64,000 bases of DNA, from assembly GCA_934098435.1 (NCBI GenBank), contig CAKOOV010000006.1, forward strand, positions 10,263-74,262, given 5' to 3'. A model generated the notes under the pieces. It had not been told where the DNA came from and did not search any database. It was given only the letters and a program-made list of their open reading frames with translations. Position numbers and translations under genes: made by a program. This DNA is from an uncultured Bacilli bacterium. Its GTDB lineage: Bacteria; Bacillota_I; Bacilli_A; RF39; UBA660. This document shows, piece by piece, positions 9,446-17,014 of the stretch (positions are counted from its first letter, which is position 1; each line of letters opens with the position of its first letter).

Positions 9446-10180
9446 CTATTTTTTCAAATCCTTAACAGTACTTCTAGAATCAACAAATTTAATATCACTA
9501 AAATTATTATTACCCAAATATGAAAATTCAAAAATACCACTTACAATGTCACTATCAGTAATATTATTATCATCCACTAACAAGTTAATAACCTTGTCAT
9601 CATCAGTTAAATAAGTCCCCGCGGCACCTTGTAAATGCTTAGTACCAACAAAAGAAATTTTACCTTCAGAAGAAACATCAAAAACGTTATCATCAGAATA
9701 TCTTAAATAAGTATAAAATAGTCTATTCTCATCATCTTTAAATTTTTCAATTTTCTTTACAACATTACCATTATAATCATAAATAACAAAAGAACCACTT
9801 GTACCAACACTCTGATAAGTAATAATAACATCATCATAAAAACTAACTTGATATAAATAATTAATATCATTCAATTTACAAAATACTTTATTATCAATCT
9901 TTAAAGTTCTTTCATCAACATAAACATTATGATTATTTATATCTTTATTATAAGTTTCATCATTATTAATATCAACAACTATTGTTTCATTTATTTTAGC
10001 AGCCTCATTTTTATCGTTTTTATCATTTTTATCAATAATATTATCATTTTTATCTTTATTATCAGAATCATTAATATTTTTATCTAGCACTTTATCATAT
10101 ACAATATATCCACCAAGTCCTACAACCAATAAACTAAGTATAACAACCAAAACTATTAAACCCGTATTTTTCTTTTCCAT
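9446..10180 (-). CDS. Membrane-anchored extracytoplasmic protein, paralogue C
   Basis: Function not recognised; 244 aa. It begins MEKKNTGLIVLVVILSLLVV, the shared signal-anchor, then has a linker of repeated DKNDKNDKN-type residues (about 35-60). A beta-rich outer domain of roughly 170 residues follows, with short Asp/Asn turns (YDYNGNVVKK, SSEGKISFVG) reminiscent of beta-propeller blades, though too short for a full propeller. It is the most upstream of three tandem copies and carries its own RBS (AGGAGG) and the same GATAAAA promoter box. Confidence 0.78.
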   Translation of the reverse strand: MEKKNTGLIVLVVILSLLVVGLGGYIVYDKVLDKNINDSDNKDKNDNIIDKNDKNDKNEAAKINETIVVDINNDETYNKDINNHNVYVDERTLKIDNKVFCKLNDINYLYQVSFYDDVIITYQSVGTSGSFVIYDYNGNVVKKIEKFKDDENRLFYTYLRYSDDNVFDVSSEGKISFVGTKHLQGAAGTYLTDDDKVINLLVDDNNITDSDIVSGIFEFSYLGNNNFSDIKFVDSRSTVKDLKK

Positions 10181-10220
10181 TTTAATATCCTCCTAACCAA
10201 ATTTTATCACAAAAATAGAA

Positions 10221-10249
10221 AAAAAGAAACCACTATTTAGAAGTCCCTA
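10221..10249 (-). terminator. Terminator overlapping the HMA-like gene end
   Basis: The minus strand GGGACTTC..AGTGGTTTC hairpin (with one mismatch) is followed by seven T. It is a diverged relative of the terminators at 8660 and 9412, so the cassette structure extends to this gene. Confidence 0.65.
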
Positions 10250-10718
10250 AAATATAATATGAATAAAATTTATTTTTTAAATCAACTAATTTCTCTTCAT
10301 TAATAATTGTATCATCATAAGTTATGAAAATATTTACATTGCACTTATTTACATAATCAAAATCAGTATACGCACTTTCTATACCATCAATTACTAGTAA
10401 TTCTTTAATCATATCTTTTAAACAATATTCACAGCATATATCTTTAATAACAATTATATCCTTACGTATATGACTATTACTAACACACTTATCAAATGCT
10501 ATAACAGAAGGAATTTTATCCAAGCCCAAATATATTAATATTTCTTTCATTAATAGTTCTAAAGACATCATAGAAGAATCATATTCAAGTATAATCTCAT
10601 CAGTCTTCTTATCTACATTAGCAGAAATAATACCATATGATTTTGATAAATAAATTAAAAATTCTTCTTCAAAGTCATAATGTGAAACATAATCAAACTT
10701 TATTCTTATTTTTTTCAT
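10233..10718 (-). CDS. HMA (heavy-metal-associated)-like two-domain protein
   Basis: Small cytosolic protein (161 aa) with two ferredoxin-like halves. The second half carries IKDICCEYCLKDM followed by the helix/strand pattern LLVIDGIESA, resembling the CxxC metal-binding loop and the GVxxA strand of HMA domains; the CCxxC spacing fits a metal or redox site. The first half lacks the cysteines. I start at the ATG of MKKIRIKF; a longer start 11 codons upstream would overlap a TATACT promoter box. It lies directly after rplL with its own promoter and terminator. A copper-chaperone role is possible but not shown. Confidence 0.55.
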   Translation of the reverse strand: MKKIRIKFDYVSHYDFEEEFLIYLSKSYGIISANVDKKTDEIILEYDSSMMSLELLMKEILIYLGLDKIPSVIAFDKCVSNSHIRKDIIVIKDICCEYCLKDMIKELLVIDGIESAYTDFDYVNKCNVNIFITYDDTIINEEKLVDLKNKFYSYYILGTSK

Positions 10719-10742
10719 ATATACATCACAACAAAAGTATAA

Positions 10743-10782
10743 CATAAACAAAAAGAAAAAGAAACCTAATCAAATAGATTTC
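10743..10782 (-). terminator. Terminator of the rplJL operon
   Basis: On the minus strand GAAATCTA/TAGGTTTC forms an 8-bp stem with a 6-nt loop, followed by a tract of T broken by single C and G. Confidence 0.8.
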
Positions 10783-10810
10783 TTCATACTTTCAAATGTC
10801 TACAAATTAA

Positions 10811-11176
10811 TTATTTTAATTCAACAGTAGCTCCAGCTTCTTCAAATTGAGCTTTAATCTTTTCAGCTTCTTCTTTGTCGATGCCTTCTTTAACATTTCC
10901 ACCATTATCAGCAATATCTTTAGCTTCTTTTAATCCTAAACCAGTTAAATCTCTAACTAATTTAATAACAGCAATTTTGTTAGCACCAGCAGCAGTTAAT
11001 ACAACATTAACTTTGCTTGGTCCTTCTTCAACTGCAGCAGCAGCAGGTCCAGCAACAGCAACTGCTGATGGATCAACGCCAAATTCCTCCTTCATTGCTT
11101 CAACTATCTCATTTAATTCAAGAATAGTCATTTCTTTAAAACTACTGATAATTTCATCTTTTGTTAATTTTGCCAT
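10811..11176 (-). CDS. rplL: Ribosomal protein L7/L12
   Basis: Stalk protein of the 50S subunit, 121 aa, which recruits translation GTPases. The N-terminal dimerisation helices, the Ala/Pro-rich hinge (AGPAAAAVEEG) and the C-terminal domain (VNVVLTAAGANKIAVIK, LTGLGLKEAK, GATVELK) are all present at normal length. It follows rplJ by about 37 bp in the same transcript and is the last gene before the terminator at 10743-10782. Confidence 0.98.
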   Translation of the reverse strand: MAKLTKDEIISSFKEMTILELNEIVEAMKEEFGVDPSAVAVAGPAAAAVEEGPSKVNVVLTAAGANKIAVIKLVRDLTGLGLKEAKDIADNGGNVKEGIDKEEAEKIKAQFEEAGATVELK

Positions 11177-11213
11177 TATATTTTCCTTCCTTTCTTATAA
11201 TTATATTATTTAT

Positions 11214-11708
11214 TTATTTTTCTTCTTTTTGTTTAGCATATAAATCCAAACAAATTGCTACATCTCTTAAAGGACTCATTAGTCCAGCAGCTATCATTGT
11301 AAGTAATCCTTCTCTTGATGGAATAGCAGCATACTTAGCAAGTTCAGTTGCAGCAACAACTTTTCCTTCAACAACACCAGCTTTAAGCTCAAGTGCACTA
11401 TGATTCTTAGCAAATTCACTTATAACCTTAACAGGTGCAAGTTCATCGCTAGAGAAACTAATAGCAGAAGGTCCTTCAAGATAATCACCTAATCCAATAT
11501 TTAAACTATCAACCGCTCTTTTAGTCAATGTATTCTTATATACTTTATAATCAGAGTTAGAATCTCTAAGAGCTCTTCTAAGTTCAGTAACTTCTGAAAC
11601 TTTAAGACCCCTAGGATCAAATACAACTACTGATTTAGCATTTTCGAACTTATTTTTAATTTCATCAACTACTAAAGACTTTTGTTCAATAATCTTTGCA
11701 TTTGCCAT
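11214..11708 (-). CDS. rplJ: Ribosomal protein L10
   Basis: Base of the 50S stalk, 164 aa; it binds 23S rRNA and the L7/L12 dimers. Recognisable segments include VVFDPRGLKVSEVTELRR and YKVYKNTLTKRAVD. The upstream leader at 11712-11842 is the L10 autoregulatory type, so excess L10-L12 complex is expected to repress the operon. The RBS (GAAAGGATTGATACT) follows the leader closely. Confidence 0.97.
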   Translation of the reverse strand: MANAKIIEQKSLVVDEIKNKFENAKSVVVFDPRGLKVSEVTELRRALRDSNSDYKVYKNTLTKRAVDSLNIGLGDYLEGPSAISFSSDELAPVKVISEFAKNHSALELKAGVVEGKVVAATELAKYAAIPSREGLLTMIAAGLMSPLRDVAICLDLYAKQKEEK

Positions 11709-11711
11709 AGT

Positions 11712-11842
11712 ATCAATCCTTTCCTATGCCATAATAAAATCCCTCTATTCGAGGGATAAAAAGACTAATATTTTTTATTCCTCGGTAAGATTTTCAAGCA
11801 TTAATTGCCCTTACTGTCTTTGGCATAATATTTCTTTCAAAC
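11712..11842 (-). promoter_or_regulatory. L10 leader (r-protein autoregulatory RNA)
   Basis: The minus-strand leader contains GCCAAAGACAGTAAGG followed by TCTTACCGAGG, the conserved elements of the Firmicutes L10 leader. It then has a TCCCTC/GAGGGA hairpin (11740-11756) followed by TTTTATT, which can act as the attenuator. Known role of the family: binding of the L10(L12)4 complex lowers rplJL expression. Confidence 0.88.
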
Positions 11843-11848
11843 AAACTT

Positions 11849-11877
11849 ATTATATATCAAATAAAATTATTTGTCAA
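11849..11877 (-). promoter_or_regulatory. Consensus sigma-A promoter of rplJL
   Basis: The minus strand has perfect TTGACA and TATAAT boxes 17 bp apart, and the -35 box overlaps the last codons of rplA. Transcription should start near 11842, exactly at the L10 leader. Confidence 0.88.
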
Positions 11878-12562
11878 ATGAATTTAAATCAATTTTAACA
11901 CCAGGTCCCATTGTTGAAGAAATACTAATATTCTTAACATAAGCACCCTTTACTGTTGAAGGCTTAACTTTCATTATAGCTTCAACAAAAGCCTTAAGAT
12001 TTTCTACTAATTTATCATCATCGAAACTAACTTTACCAATAATTCCATGAACATTTCCTAAACTATCAGTTCTGTAATTAACTTTACCTTTTTTAGTTTC
12101 TTCAATAGCCTTAGCAGTATCAACAGTTACAGTACCAGTCTTAGGGTTTGGCATCAAACCTTTAGGTCCAAGTAACTTACCAATTTTACCAAGAAGTGGC
12201 ATCATTTCTGGAGTAGCAATGATAACATCATAATCAAACCAAGATTCTTTCTCGATTTTTTGAATCATATCAACATCTCCAACAAAGTCAGCGCCAGCCT
12301 CTTTAGCAGCCTTAGCTTGATCTCCTTTAGCAAGAACTAATATTCTCTTAGTTTTACCAGTACCATTAGGTAAAACAACTGCTCCTCTTAATTGTTGATC
12401 ATTCTTTTTAGTATCTAAGTTTAAATTCATGGCAACTTCAACAGTACCATCAAACTTAGTATTAGAAGTCTCTTTAACTAATTTAACAGCTTCATCTGCA
12501 GAATATATCTTATTCTTTTCGATTTTTTCTAAATTAGAAACATATCTTTTACTTCTTTTCAT
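11867..12562 (-). CDS. rplA: Ribosomal protein L1
   Basis: 50S protein of the L1 stalk, 231 aa, close to the usual length. Typical segments are AVVLPNGTGKTKRILV, GPKGLMPNPKTGTVT and the C-terminal ISSTMGPGVKID. In many bacteria L1 also represses its own operon by binding a hairpin in the mRNA. Two similar candidate hairpins lie before rplK and before rplA here. The RBS is AAGGAGGGAAGACG. Confidence 0.98.
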   Translation of the reverse strand: MKRSKRYVSNLEKIEKNKIYSADEAVKLVKETSNTKFDGTVEVAMNLNLDTKKNDQQLRGAVVLPNGTGKTKRILVLAKGDQAKAAKEAGADFVGDVDMIQKIEKESWFDYDVIIATPEMMPLLGKIGKLLGPKGLMPNPKTGTVTVDTAKAIEETKKGKVNYRTDSLGNVHGIIGKVSFDDDKLVENLKAFVEAIMKVKPSTVKGAYVKNISISSTMGPGVKIDLNSFDK

Positions 12563-12577
12563 TCGTCTTCCCTCCTT

Positions 12578-12628
12578 ATGTGGTAATTGCGGACTATTCT
12601 ATCCTTCCACATAGGTATAAAAACCTAT
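12578..12628 (-). promoter_or_regulatory. Candidate L1-binding hairpin upstream of rplA
   Basis: On the minus strand a 6-bp stem ATGTGG/CCACAT (12578-12612) encloses AAGGATAGAATAGTCC. A second hairpin, ATAGGT/ACCTAT, lies at 12611-12628. The GTGGAAGG...ACCAC layout is repeated in the rplK leader. L1 binding is inferred from position and this duplication. Confidence 0.45.
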
Positions 12629-12642
12629 ATGACATATTATAA

Positions 12643-13065
12643 TTAATCTTCTATTTTAATTCCCATATTACGGGCAGTACCTTCAACTATTTTCATAGCT
12701 TCTTCTACTGTATAAGCATTCAAATCAGGTAACTTAGTTTCAGCAATCTCTCTAAGTTTATCCTTTGATAAAGTTGCAACAACTTCACCTTTACTAGATC
12801 CAGATTTAATACCAGCAGCTTTCTTAAGTAAGAATGCAGCAGGTGGAGTTTTAAGTACAAGGTCAAAACTTCTATCTTCATAAATAGTAATCTCAACTGG
12901 AAGTACATCTCCCATTTTATCTCTAGATGCATCATTAAATTTAGTACAAAATTCTTGCAAATTAATTCCTGCTGGTCCAAGTACAGTTCCTACTGGAGGA
13001 GCTGGTGTTGCTTTTCCTGCTGGAATTTGTAATTTAATTATTTTAGTAACTTCTTTCTTAGCCAC
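12643..13065 (-). CDS. rplK: Ribosomal protein L11
   Basis: 50S GTPase-centre protein, 140 aa, with the typical KLQIPAGKATPAPPVG start and the thumb segment VGTVLGPAGINLQEF. I start at the GTG reading VAKKEV: it stands 8 bases after AGGAGG and gives the usual family N-terminus. A GTG three codons upstream would overlap the ribosome site. It is cotranscribed with rplA. Confidence 0.96.
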   Translation of the reverse strand: MAKKEVTKIIKLQIPAGKATPAPPVGTVLGPAGINLQEFCTKFNDASRDKMGDVLPVEITIYEDRSFDLVLKTPPAAFLLKKAAGIKSGSSKGEVVATLSKDKLREIAETKLPDLNAYTVEEAMKIVEGTARNMGIKIED

Positions 13066-13096
13066 GAAAAACACCTCCTATAATAATTTCTTTTTC

Positions 13097-13160
13097 GCGT
13101 GTGGTCCTATCAGCCGTCCGCCTTCCACTTACTAACATAATAATATGTCTCGCACCGATA
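13097..13160 (-). promoter_or_regulatory. rplK leader with second candidate L1 element
   Basis: The minus-strand leader contains AGTGGAAGGCGGACGG and then GGACCACACG, repeating the GTGGAAGG...ACCAC layout seen before rplA. This G+C-rich block stands out from the AT-rich surroundings. Function as an r-protein operator is inferred. Confidence 0.45.
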
Positions 13161-13189
13161 ATGATAACACACTTTTTTCTAAAATACAA
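13161..13189 (-). promoter_or_regulatory. Sigma-A promoter of rplKA
   Basis: Minus-strand TTGTAT and TATCAT with a 17-bp spacer lie just before the structured leader. Confidence 0.55.
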
Positions 13190-13244
13190 CTATTTTTTTT
13201 ATTTTTATTAAAGTTTTAATAATATAACCATTTTTATTAAAAAA

Positions 13245-13781
13245 TTATCCTAAAGTTTCAACTTCTTGCATATCAACTTCAACAGAAGTCTCTTGACCAA
13301 ACAAATCCACCAATACAGTAAGTTTTTGTTCCTTTAAATCAACAGAATCAATCTTAGCTATCATATCTTTAAATGGACCAGAAATAATCTTAACTTTACT
13401 ACCTTCTTTAAGATCTTTACTAACATCTACTCTACTCATACCCATACTATTAAGAATACGATCAACTTCCTGTGGAAGTAAAGGAATAGGTTTAGCACCT
13501 TTACCAGAAGAACCAATAAATCCAGTTACACCTTGTGTATTTCTAACAATATACCAAGCCTCATCACTCATAACCATTTCTACAAGTACATAACCAGGAA
13601 ACATCTTCTTAATTTTCTCTTTCTTTACACCATTTTTATATTCAATCTCTTTTTGTTCAGGGACAATAACTCTAAATATATTATCTTGCAAATCTCTAGA
13701 ATTAATCTTCATTTCAAGTTTTTCTTTTACTTTGTATTCATGTCCACTAACAGTATTTACAACGTACCATTCCTTCTTCAT
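13245..13781 (-). CDS. nusG: Transcription antitermination/termination factor NusG
   Basis: NusG, 178 aa, binds RNA polymerase beta' clamp helices and modulates pausing. The NGN domain (WYVVNTVSGHEYKVKEKL, MFPGYVLVEM, GVTGFIG) is followed by a KOW motif (GSKVKIISGPFKDM). Its ATG shares a base with the secE stop (TAATG), with AGGAGTAGA in the end of secE, so the two are probably coupled. The usual secE-nusG-rplK-rplA order is kept. Confidence 0.97.
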   Translation of the reverse strand: MKKEWYVVNTVSGHEYKVKEKLEMKINSRDLQDNIFRVIVPEQKEIEYKNGVKKEKIKKMFPGYVLVEMVMSDEAWYIVRNTQGVTGFIGSSGKGAKPIPLLPQEVDRILNSMGMSRVDVSKDLKEGSKVKIISGPFKDMIAKIDSVDLKEQKLTVLVDLFGQETSVEVDMQEVETLG

Positions 13782-13957
13782 TATAATCTACTCCTTAATA
13801 ATGCTACAAGCATATCAATCAAATAAAAGAAAACACCAAAAAATAACATAAAAGTAATAGTAGATATAGAATATTTTAATAAATCCTTTTTACTAGTCCA
13901 TTTAATTCTAGCAGCTTCCTTTTTTACGCCTCTAAAATAATCAACAACTTTACTCAT
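13781..13957 (-). CDS. secE: Preprotein translocase subunit SecE
   Basis: Small single-span subunit of the SecYEG channel, 58 aa. An amphipathic N-terminal helix (VVDYFRGVKKEAARIKW) precedes the conserved W and one membrane segment (ISTITFMLFFGVFFYLID). I use the ATG of MSKVVD, which is preceded by GGGAGGATTT; a TTG four codons upstream would lie in the ribosome site. No rpmG is visible upstream, where many Firmicutes have one. Confidence 0.95.
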   Translation of the reverse strand: MSKVVDYFRGVKKEAARIKWTSKKDLLKYSISTITFMLFFGVFFYLIDMLVALLRSRL

Positions 13958-14054
13958 AAATCCTCCCAATTAAATAAAATAAAAACACCTATCGGCTGAC
14001 ATAAATATACCATATATAGTACATGTTTGTCAACAATAAAATGACATTTTTACA

Positions 14055-14080
14055 ACAAAAAAACTCCCACACGAGAGTTT
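14055..14080 (-). terminator. Terminator after tRNA-Asn
   Basis: The minus strand AAACTC/GAGTTT stem with an 8-nt loop is followed by a run of T, 12 nt after the tRNA 3' end. Confidence 0.75.
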
Positions 14081-14091
14081 AATAATCTATA

Positions 14092-14167
14092 TGGCGGCCA
14101 ATGTAGGGCTCGAACCTACGACCTATCGGTTAACAGCCGAGTGCTCTACCAACTGAGCTAATTGGCC
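14092..14167 (-). tRNA. tRNA-Asn(GTT), CCA encoded
   Basis: The 76-nt cloverleaf on the minus strand has acceptor GGCCAAT/ATTGGCC, D arm GCTC..GAGC and anticodon stem CTCGG/CCGAT with loop CTGTTAA giving anticodon GTT. The T arm has GGTTCGAGC, the discriminator is G and the 3' CCA is encoded. It is the only tRNA seen in the window. Confidence 0.97.
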
Positions 14168-14255
14168 AATACATCCACAAGACTTCTTAATTATATAATA
14201 CTTTTTTTAAATAATCAAGTACTTTTTTCAACTTTTTTAATATTTTATGCAAAAT

Positions 14256-14290
14256 ATATAAAAAGATACCAGTTTTATACCAGTATCTTT
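14256..14290 (-). terminator. Terminator of the surface-protein gene
   Basis: AAAGATAC/GTATCTTT forms an 8-bp stem just after the stop codon and is followed on the minus strand by TTTTTA. Confidence 0.65.
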
Positions 14291-14296
14291 AAATAA

Positions 14297-15517
14297 TTAT
14301 TGCAAATTATTAATATCAAAATTATCTTCAGGAATATCAATAGGTTCAACATTAGTACGTTTTGCCTTTTTATCTTTATTTTTCTTTATAAAAAACACAA
14401 TTCCAATTCCAATAAGAAGAGCCAATATAATTCCTCCAATTATATAAGGAATAATACTCTTTTTCTTTTCTCTAATAATATTAATCTTATATTCCCCAGC
14501 AGTTCCATCTTCAGCGGTGACTTTAATTTTAAAACTATTATTTCCAACATTTAATTTCTTAGTATCTATATCATCTATTTTACAATTAGCACCATTACAT
14601 TTTGCATCAAACTCTACAAACAAAATATCATTACTAACATTAACATCATAACTACGTTTATCACTCTTAAAACCAAAAGCAACATTATTATCATCAGAAT
14701 CTTTAATTTTTAAAGAAGACAAAGTAGTATCAGAAGAAGCTTCTTTTCTATTAATAAATATATTATATTTCTTTCTACTACCATCCTCAGCAGTAACAAC
14801 TATTTCAAACCTATTTTCACCGACTTGTAAATTTTTTTCACCATCATTAGACACATTACAATTATCACCATCACAAGTAGCACTAATAACAACTTTCTCT
14901 TTATCATAATCAACCTCTGCTTCATAACTAGTTATATTAGGAGAAAATTTAGGCTCAATTTCCACACCTTCAATATTTAATTCCTTTAAATTATTATTAT
15001 CATTAGCTTTAAAAACATCAATATCAATAGAAGTGCTTCTTACTCCATCCTGTAAAACCCAAATTGTAGTCTTTTGATTAGCAACATCTTTAACTTTAAG
15101 CTCATACCCAGATATCAAATTAATATAAGTATCATCTTTACAATCACTAGAAGCATTATCAGAATTAATATAATTCTTAACAGAATCAGCCTTAAGACTA
15201 ATCGCAAAGCTTCCATTTTTATCATCTAAATTATCCTTAACATTTTTCCAACCACCAAAATATTTAACATTTTTAGTCTCTGTAACAGAAAAAACATTTG
15301 CATCATATTCAAAACCAGTATCGATTTTACTAATATTAGTCCCCTTAGCTACGCATAATACAGATAAATCAATTATAACAGTATCCCCTGGTTCAACCTT
15401 GGTTTTATTACCATTAATTCCCATTGCCACCGTTTTAGCTTCAACATAATTATTTCCAAGCAAACAAACAATACCAATAATAAAAACAAAGAAAACTCTA
15501 ACACATTTATTTTTCAT
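14297..15517 (-). CDS. Anchored surface protein: cohesin-like plus two cadherin-like beta-sandwich domains
   Basis: Secreted, membrane-anchored protein of 406 aa. A signal peptide (FFVFIIGIVCLLG) is followed by a cohesin-like region (about 30-160: VEPGDTVIIDLSV, FEYDANVFSV). Two copies of a domain like the Cadherin-like beta-sandwich family follow (LKELNIEGVEIEPKFSPNIT and LSSLKIKDSDDN), each ending in an F-V-T-A-E-D-G-x3-Y pattern. A membrane helix (IIPYIIGGIILALLIGIGIV) and a basic cytosolic tail close it. I start at the ATG of MKNKCV because GAGGAG lies before it. Each beta domain has a paired CxGxNC motif, so disulfides are likely. A binding or structural role outside the cell is inferred. 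Confidence 0.75.
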   Translation of the reverse strand: MKNKCVRVFFVFIIGIVCLLGNNYVEAKTVAMGINGNKTKVEPGDTVIIDLSVLCVAKGTNISKIDTGFEYDANVFSVTETKNVKYFGGWKNVKDNLDDKNGSFAISLKADSVKNYINSDNASSDCKDDTYINLISGYELKVKDVANQKTTIWVLQDGVRSTSIDIDVFKANDNNNLKELNIEGVEIEPKFSPNITSYEAEVDYDKEKVVISATCDGDNCNVSNDGEKNLQVGENRFEIVVTAEDGSRKKYNIFINRKEASSDTTLSSLKIKDSDDNNVAFGFKSDKRSYDVNVSNDILFVEFDAKCNGANCKIDDIDTKKLNVGNNSFKIKVTAEDGTAGEYKINIIREKKKSIIPYIIGGIILALLIGIGIVFFIKKNKDKKAKRTNVEPIDIPEDNFDINNLQ

Positions 15518-15592
15518 AACTAACTCCTCACTCATATTCTAATAATATTCTATCATAAAACAAATAAAAAAGAAATACCAAGAAAAAAAGAA

Positions 15593-17014
15593 CTATAATT
15601 TTTTTAGTTCTTCATTAAGTACCATATTAGTAACACCAGGATTAACTTTACCAGAAGTTTTTTTCATAATAAGCCCCATAATAAAACCATTAATATTCTT
15701 TCCAGCCTTATAATCATTAATAACTTTAGGATTATCATTGAATACTTCATTAATAATTTTTCTTATTTCTTCCTTATCACTAATCTGTGTACCAATAGAT
15801 TTAGCCACATCCAAAATATTCTTATTTTCATCCAAAGCTTTGGTAAAAATATCCTTAACCTGCTTATTAGATATCTTACCATCACTCATCATCTTAATAA
15901 TATCACTAAAATCTTTGCTATCGATATCTACATCACTAATAGTCATAAAATTCTTATTCAAATACCCAAGTAAAAATCCAACCATAATATTAGCAGTCTC
16001 TTTAGGATTAGAACCATAACTAACAATATTATCAAAATAATCAGATAATTTCTTATCCTTAGTTAACGTACTAGCATCAACATTACCAATACCATATTCA
16101 TTTATATATTTTAATTTTCTCTCATATTCAAGAACAGGCATACCATTTTTAATTTCATTAATAAATTCTTCTCTCAATCTAATTGGAGGAATATTAGGCT
16201 CAGTATAATACTTATAATCAATAGCATCACTTTTACCTCTCATAAATACTGTCGCTTTATTAACCTCATCATATCTTCTAGTTTCCTGCTCAATTACGCC
16301 CCCATTTTCAAGAATCTCCATTTGCCTTTTAATTTCAACTTCAATAGCCTCTTTAACAGTAGTAAAAGAATTAATATTCTTCATTTCTACTCTTGTACCA
16401 AGTTTATCATCATCTTCTTTTTTTAACGAAACATTAACATCAACTCTAATTTGTCCAAGATCTGCTCTAGCCTCACTAACATCCAAATATAAGAAAATAT
16501 TTCTAAGAGTTTCCAAATAAGCAATAGCCTCTTTAGCAGAACCGATACAAGGATCAGTAACAGTTTCAAGTAAAGGTACACCAGCCCTATTATAATCAAT
16601 CAAAGAATATGTACTCAAATGATCCATATTAGCAGTATCCTCTTCTAAATGAGTATCCTGAATAGTAATCTTTTTATCTATTCCATCAACATTAATCATA
16701 ACATAACCATTAGTACCAATAGGATTACCAAATTGTGTAATCTGATATCCCTTAGGTAAATCAGGATAGTAATAATTCTTTCTATCAAATGTAAGCCTCT
16801 CAGGTATACTACAATTTAAAGCTAAAGCAACCATAATACTTTTTTTAACAGCTTCCTTATTAACAACTGGAAGAATACCAGGATAACCAATATCAACCAC
16901 AGATAAATTAGTATTTACTTCACCAATTCCATTTTTAGCACTACTAAAATTTTTACTATTACTCTTAAGCTCGCAATGAACTTCAAGTCCAATAACAGGA
17001 ATATACTTACTCAT
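15593..17014 (-). CDS. gatB: Glu-tRNA(Gln)/Asp-tRNA(Asn) amidotransferase subunit B
   Basis: Subunit B of GatCAB, 473 aa; it binds misacylated tRNA and phosphorylates the carboxylate. Conserved segments are PVIGLEVHCEL, KNYYYPDLPKGYQITQ and the YqeY-like tail ending in KKTSGKVNP. The ATG at 17014 overlaps the gatA stop by 8 nt. The operon order is gatC-gatA-gatB, all overlapping. The enzyme implies that at least Gln-tRNA(Gln) is made indirectly in this organism. Confidence 0.97.
   Translation of the reverse strand: MSKYIPVIGLEVHCELKSNSKNFSSAKNGIGEVNTNLSVVDIGYPGILPVVNKEAVKKSIMVALALNCSIPERLTFDRKNYYYPDLPKGYQITQFGNPIGTNGYVMINVDGIDKKITIQDTHLEEDTANMDHLSTYSLIDYNRAGVPLLETVTDPCIGSAKEAIAYLETLRNIFLYLDVSEARADLGQIRVDVNVSLKKEDDDKLGTRVEMKNINSFTTVKEAIEVEIKRQMEILENGGVIEQETRRYDEVNKATVFMRGKSDAIDYKYYTEPNIPPIRLREEFINEIKNGMPVLEYERKLKYINEYGIGNVDASTLTKDKKLSDYFDNIVSYGSNPKETANIMVGFLLGYLNKNFMTISDVDIDSKDFSDIIKMMSDGKISNKQVKDIFTKALDENKNILDVAKSIGTQISDKEEIRKIINEVFNDNPKVINDYKAGKNINGFIMGLIMKKTSGKVNPGVTNMVLNEELKKL

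Noticed and set aside
12429..12614. Plus-strand frame opposite the rplA start
   Set aside because: It covers the candidate L1 hairpin and rplA N-terminus in antisense, with no ribosome site.
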